64,000 nucleotides of DNA from Bradyrhizobium mercantei (GTDB taxonomy: Bacteria; Pseudomonadota; Alphaproteobacteria; Rhizobiales; Xanthobacteraceae): contig NZ_MKFI01000002.1 in assembly GCF_001982635.1 (NCBI RefSeq), forward strand, positions 857,313-921,312, in the 5' to 3' direction. Below are positions 60,555-64,000 of this stretch, in pieces (the first letter of the stretch is position 1; every line of letters starts with the position of its first letter). A program made the translations under genes and the position numbers. Below the pieces are notes generated by a model. The model did not search any database, was not told the DNA's origin, and was given only the letters and a program-made list of their open reading frames with translations.

Positions 60555-61991
60555 GTGACAAGCGAGACCACCGAGACCATGCAATTGCACGACACGCGGC
60601 CGGCAGCCGTCGACCCGCGGCGATGGCTGGCGCTGCCTGTTCTTCTGACCGGCGCCTTCCTGCCGATCCTCGACTTCAACGTCGTCAACCTCGCGCTGCC
60701 TGCCATCCGCGACAATCTCGGCGCGACGGCGAGCGAGGTGCAGTTCGTGATCTCGGCCTATGCCGCGACCTACGCGGTCTTCCTGATCACAGGCGGCCGG
60801 CTCGGCGACCTCCTGGGGCGGCGGCGCATGTTCCTGACCGGCGTCGCCGGCTTCACGATCGCATCGGTGCTGTGCGGCATCGCATGGTCGCCCGCCGTGC
60901 TTGTCGCCGGACGCATCCTGCAAGGCCTCACTGCCACCGCGATGGCGCCGCAGGTGCTGGCCTCGATCCGCGTGCTGTTTCCCGCGGCCGAACAGAGCCG
61001 CGCGCTCGGCTTCTATGGCGCCACGTTTGGGCTCGCGAATATCTGCGGCCAGGTGCTGGGCGGCATCCTGGTGTCGGCCCATCCGTTCGGACTGGCCTGG
61101 CAGGCGATCTTCCTGATCAACGTGCCGATCGGCCTCGCCGCGTTCATCGGCGGCCTGTCGTTCCTGTCTGACTCGCGCGCCGAGCATGCGCAGCGGCTCG
61201 ACATCGGCGGCGTCATCCTGCTGTCGGTCACGCTCGGCCTCCTGGTCTATCCGCTGATCGAGGGCCGCGAATCCGGCTGGCCCGTCTGGATCATCGCGAT
61301 GCTGCTGATCTCACCGCTGATGGCCGCCGGCTTCGTCCGCTTCGAGGCGCGCCTCTCTGCCCGCGGCGGCGACCCGCTGGTCGCCCTGCATCTGCTGCGC
61401 AACAGCGATTTCGTCATCGGCCTGCTGATGGCGCTCGCCTTCTACATGCTGTCCTCGTTCTATCTGACCTTTGCGGTCTACCTGCAAAGCGGACTGCATC
61501 AATCCCCGCTGGCGGCGGGCCTCGCCACCCTGCCCTTTGCCACCGGCTTCTTCATGAGCTCGCTGGTGTCATCGCTCGTCATGCAATGGCTTGGCGCGCG
61601 CACGCTGACGCTCGGCTTCGCGCTCCAGGTCATCGGCTTCGGGGTCGTGATGCTGTCGGTCAGTGGCGTGCTGCCGCAAAGCCTTGAATTCGGCCTGATC
61701 TGCGGCGGGCTCGGCTTCGGCACCGTGATGCCTTCGGTGATCAAGGCCGTGATCGGCAGCATCGATCCGCGCCATGCCGGGCTGGCATCGGGCATGATGA
61801 TCTCGACCTTCCAGATCGGCGCCGCGCTCGGGGTCGCCATCATCGGCGGCGTCTTCTACAGCCTGCTCGGGCCGCATCCGCAAGCCGACGATTACGCGCA
61901 CGCCTTCACGATCGCGCTCGGCTGCAATGTCGCGCTGCTGGCACTCGGCGGCTGGCTGTCGCTATGGCTGCCGCGCGAGGCGGCGGGCTGA
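60555..61991 (+). CDS. MFS transporter, DHA2 type
   Basis: 478 aa from GTG 60555, with AGGAG 8 nt before it; ATG 60579 is possible. Helix 1 region LLTGAFLPILDFNVVNLALP, motif A GGRLGDLLGRRRMFLTGVAG, fourteen predicted helices. Multidrug-exporter type; substrate unknown. Regulated in all likelihood by the divergent LysR protein. The DUF1993 gene follows 20 bp after the stop. Confidence 0.88.
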   Translation: MTSETTETMQLHDTRPAAVDPRRWLALPVLLTGAFLPILDFNVVNLALPAIRDNLGATASEVQFVISAYAATYAVFLITGGRLGDLLGRRRMFLTGVAGFTIASVLCGIAWSPAVLVAGRILQGLTATAMAPQVLASIRVLFPAAEQSRALGFYGATFGLANICGQVLGGILVSAHPFGLAWQAIFLINVPIGLAAFIGGLSFLSDSRAEHAQRLDIGGVILLSVTLGLLVYPLIEGRESGWPVWIIAMLLISPLMAAGFVRFEARLSARGGDPLVALHLLRNSDFVIGLLMALAFYMLSSFYLTFAVYLQSGLHQSPLAAGLATLPFATGFFMSSLVSSLVMQWLGARTLTLGFALQVIGFGVVMLSVSGVLPQSLEFGLICGGLGFGTVMPSVIKAVIGSIDPRHAGLASGMMISTFQIGAALGVAIIGGVFYSLLGPHPQADDYAHAFTIALGCNVALLALGGWLSLWLPREAAG

Positions 61992-62011
61992 AATCAGGAG
62001 GAGAGAAATCC

Positions 62012-62521
62012 ATGAACGCTCCGCTCTATGATGCATCCGTGCCGGTGTTTCGCCAGATGCTCGACGCGCTCGCCTACCTCTTGCGCAAGGGTGAGACCCA
62101 CGCCCGCGAACGCGGTCTCGATCCCGACGCCATGCTGGCGGCTCGGCTGGCGCCCGATATGCTGACGCTGGTCGGCCAGGTGCAACGGGCCAGCGATCAT
62201 GCCAAGGGCGCGGCCGGGCGGCTCGCCGGCCTCGAGCCGCCGCCCTTTGCCGACGATGAGCGGAGCCTCGCCGAGGCCCACACCCGCATCTCGCGAACGC
62301 TCGACTATATCGACACCGTTCCGGTTAAGGCATTCGACCGGGCCGCAGAACGCATCATCACTCTGCCGTTCGGTGTCCCGCAAATGCAGGCAGCACGTTA
62401 TCTGTACGGCTTCGCGCTGCCGAGCCTGTTCTTCCACGTCACCACGGCCTACGCCATCCTGCGCCATCGCGGCGTGCCGCTCGGCAAGCGGGATTTCCTC
62501 GGCAACTATCTCTCCGATTGA
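62012..62521 (+). CDS. DUF1993 family protein
   Basis: 169 aa. NAPLYDASVPVFRQMLDALA, LAARLAPDMLTLVGQVQRAS and the C-terminal SLFFHVTTAYAILRHRGVPL followed by GKRDFLG are the DUF1993 pattern, a DinB-like four-helix bundle with conserved His in FFHVTTAYxxLR. Function unknown. GGAGGAG precedes the ATG. Probably cotranscribed with the MFS gene. Its 3' end overlaps the convergent MFS gene by 16 bp. Confidence 0.85.
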   Translation: MNAPLYDASVPVFRQMLDALAYLLRKGETHARERGLDPDAMLAARLAPDMLTLVGQVQRASDHAKGAAGRLAGLEPPPFADDERSLAEAHTRISRTLDYIDTVPVKAFDRAAERIITLPFGVPQMQAARYLYGFALPSLFFHVTTAYAILRHRGVPLGKRDFLGNYLSD

Positions 62522-63684
62522 AACAATACCTTGAGCAGAACGGCGGCGAGCAACGTCATCAGGGCAAGGCCGGTCGAGAGATAGAGCGCGCTCGCATCGC
62601 CGAGCCGGTCGATCACGACCGCATAGACCAGAGGCGCCGCGGCCGGCAGGATGAAGCTCGGAACGATCAATCTGCCGACCAGCGTGCCATAGCTGCGATG
62701 ATCGAACAGGATCAGCGGCAGCGTGCCCCTGGTGATCGTGAGAATGCCGTTGCAGGCGCCGTAGAGCAGCGCGAAGGCGATCCCCATCTCCTTCGACGCC
62801 CCACTGAACAGGCCGGCGATGAACGACAGCGGCATGATCAGGCAGGCCGCAAAATTGAGTGCGAGCGGATCGAGCCGTGCGCCGAACAGGATTTCGCAAA
62901 GACGCGCGGCGGATTGGCCGACGCCCCGCAGCGTCGCAATCCACACCGCCACAGTGACGGTGAGCCCGAGGCCCGAGAGCACCGCGATCATGTGCGCCGA
63001 CATGCCGGCATTCAGGAAGTTGGCGCCGGTCATGATCACGGCATAGAGCCCGCCCGCCGCCGCAAGCTGCCGGCGGCCGACGGCGCGCGGCTGCTTGGGC
63101 ACCACGGCCGACGAACTGAGTACGGCAGCAAACCGCTTGTTCGGGATCATCAGATGCAGCGGGATCGTCAGCAGCGCAAAGCCGGCATAGGCCAGCACCG
63201 CAACGCGCCAGCCGAAATGTTCCGACAGCGCATGGCCGAGCGGCCAGAACACGGTTGCCGCCAGGCCGCCGAGCAAGGTGATCCCGGACATCGCGCGGCG
63301 TGCCTCCGGTCCGCCGATGCGGGCCAGCGCCGCGAACGCAGCATCGTACAGCGTCAGCCGCATGCCGAGGCCGAGAACGAGCCACGACGCGAAATAGGTA
63401 CTGATCTGATAGGACGCCGCGAGACCGGCGCAGCCGAGCGCGTTGATCACGGCGCCGGCGACCATCACCTGCCGGCCACCACTTCGATCCACCCACCTGC
63501 CCGCGAGCGGCGACGCCACACCCATCACCAGGAGTGCAGCGGCAAACCCGCCATAGACGATGTCGCGGCTCCAGCCGAGATCCGCAACAATCTGCTCGCC
63601 AAAACCGCCGATCAGGTAGTAGGTCGCGCCCCACGAGATCAACTGAGCGAGCCCGAGGGCGACAACGACCCGGCGTGCGATCAC
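62506..63684 (-). CDS. MFS transporter
   Basis: 392 aa from GTG 63684 (AAGGAAA upstream). Twelve helices; ALGLAQLISWGATYYLIGGF at the start and loop motif ASPLAGRWVDRSGGRQVMVA. This N-terminus is common in proteobacterial MFS proteins of unknown substrate. The GTGA start overlaps the stop of the GNAT gene by 4 bp, so the two are coupled. Confidence 0.86.
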   Translation of the reverse strand: MIARRVVVALGLAQLISWGATYYLIGGFGEQIVADLGWSRDIVYGGFAAALLVMGVASPLAGRWVDRSGGRQVMVAGAVINALGCAGLAASYQISTYFASWLVLGLGMRLTLYDAAFAALARIGGPEARRAMSGITLLGGLAATVFWPLGHALSEHFGWRVAVLAYAGFALLTIPLHLMIPNKRFAAVLSSSAVVPKQPRAVGRRQLAAAGGLYAVIMTGANFLNAGMSAHMIAVLSGLGLTVTVAVWIATLRGVGQSAARLCEILFGARLDPLALNFAACLIMPLSFIAGLFSGASKEMGIAFALLYGACNGILTITRGTLPLILFDHRSYGTLVGRLIVPSFILPAAAPLVYAVVIDRLGDASALYLSTGLALMTLLAAVLLKVLFQSER

Positions 63685-64000
63685 CGGGCTGTTTCCTTGT
63701 CCGAGGGAAGCGCAGAAGCGCCCAACCCCAGCGGCCGCTGCATCAGGACGGTATCGACCCACTGCCCGAGCTTGAAGCCGACCGATCGCAGCGTCCCGAC
63801 CATCTCGAACCCCATGCGACGGTGCAGCGCGATCGATCCGGCGTTGCCGCTGTTGCCGATCACGGCGATCATCTGCCGCCAGGGCCCCGCCTCCGACCGT
63901 TCGATCAGCGTCCGCAGCAGCGCCCCGCCGACGCGGCGGCCGCGCAGGGCTTCCGACACATAGACCGAGTCTTCGATGGTGTTGCGATAGGCAGGCCGCG
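63681..64000 (-). CDS. GNAT acetyltransferase (phosphinothricin acetyltransferase-like), 5' end outside window
   Basis: The frame stays open to the right edge: YRNTIEDSVYVSEALRGRRV and GGALLRTLIE form the acetyl-CoA loop, IAVIGNSGNAGSIALHRRMG and VGTLRSVGFKLGQWVDTVLM the C-terminal half seen in the Pat/YncA branch, which acetylates phosphinothricin, methionine sulfoximine or related amino acids. About 106 codons are present; roughly 70 residues of the N-terminus are missing. Coupled to the MFS gene downstream. Confidence 0.87.
   Translation of the reverse strand, partial: RPAYRNTIEDSVYVSEALRGRRVGGALLRTLIERSEAGPWRQMIAVIGNSGNAGSIALHRRMGFEMVGTLRSVGFKLGQWVDTVLMQRPLGLGASALPSDKETAR

Overview
The window is about 64 kb of GC-rich chromosomal DNA from an alphaproteobacterium, most likely Bradyrhizobium or a close relative (Nitrobacteraceae). 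The evidence is the dense set of ABC, MFS and LysR genes, the DUF47-pit operon with a Pho box, small proteins of bradyrhizobial type, and two families of palindromic intergenic repeats that resemble those scattered through bradyrhizobial genomes. No rRNA, tRNA, CRISPR array, phage or plasmid gene was seen. The species call is an inference from gene content.

Layout. 1-8.0 kb is core-like: the 5' part of prfC, a guanidine-II riboswitch with its SMR exporter, a Pho-box-preceded DUF47-pit operon, and a complete branched-chain amino acid type ABC operon (livG, livF, binding protein, livH, livM). 8.0-14.8 kb holds a PAS_5 protein preceded by a truncated paralogue, a TetR/EamA pair with matching operators, several very small genes, and a Tat-exported alpha/beta hydrolase divergent from a winged-helix/TPR regulator.

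14.7-23.7 kb is a mosaic accessory region. Three unrelated cargo blocks (LysR/epimerase/DoxX; amidase/TetR; sulfatase) are each bounded on the left by the 3' end of the winged-helix/TPR regulator gene and on the right by the 3' end of a glutathione S-transferase gene. The array ends in an IS1595-type transposase remnant. The sulfatase has a perfect FNR/FixK-type box upstream.

23.8-43 kb carries metabolic and regulatory modules: dctA; DUF5993-dsbB; a GST and an SDR; MFS/LysR; a LuxR-type solo regulator and hchA that share an inverted repeat; a coupled GntR-symporter-threonine aldolase operon; a Tat-exported beta-helix protein; PadR/methyltransferase; and a GlxA regulator divergent from an HD hydrolase. 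43-64 kb holds an adenylate cyclase, a winged-helix/TPR regulator with a beta-propeller gene, a stand-alone BamA beside an OmpR/EnvZ pair, the OhrR/Ohr peroxide module with two OhrR boxes, two more divergent LysR/MFS pairs, DUF1993, another MFS gene and a partial GNAT gene at the right edge.

Functionally the region is dominated by small transport-plus-regulator units and stress or detoxification enzymes. Start sites were chosen from ribosome binding sites and family N-termini, so many differ from the longest possible frame. Functions are assigned from motifs read by eye; no database search was possible.
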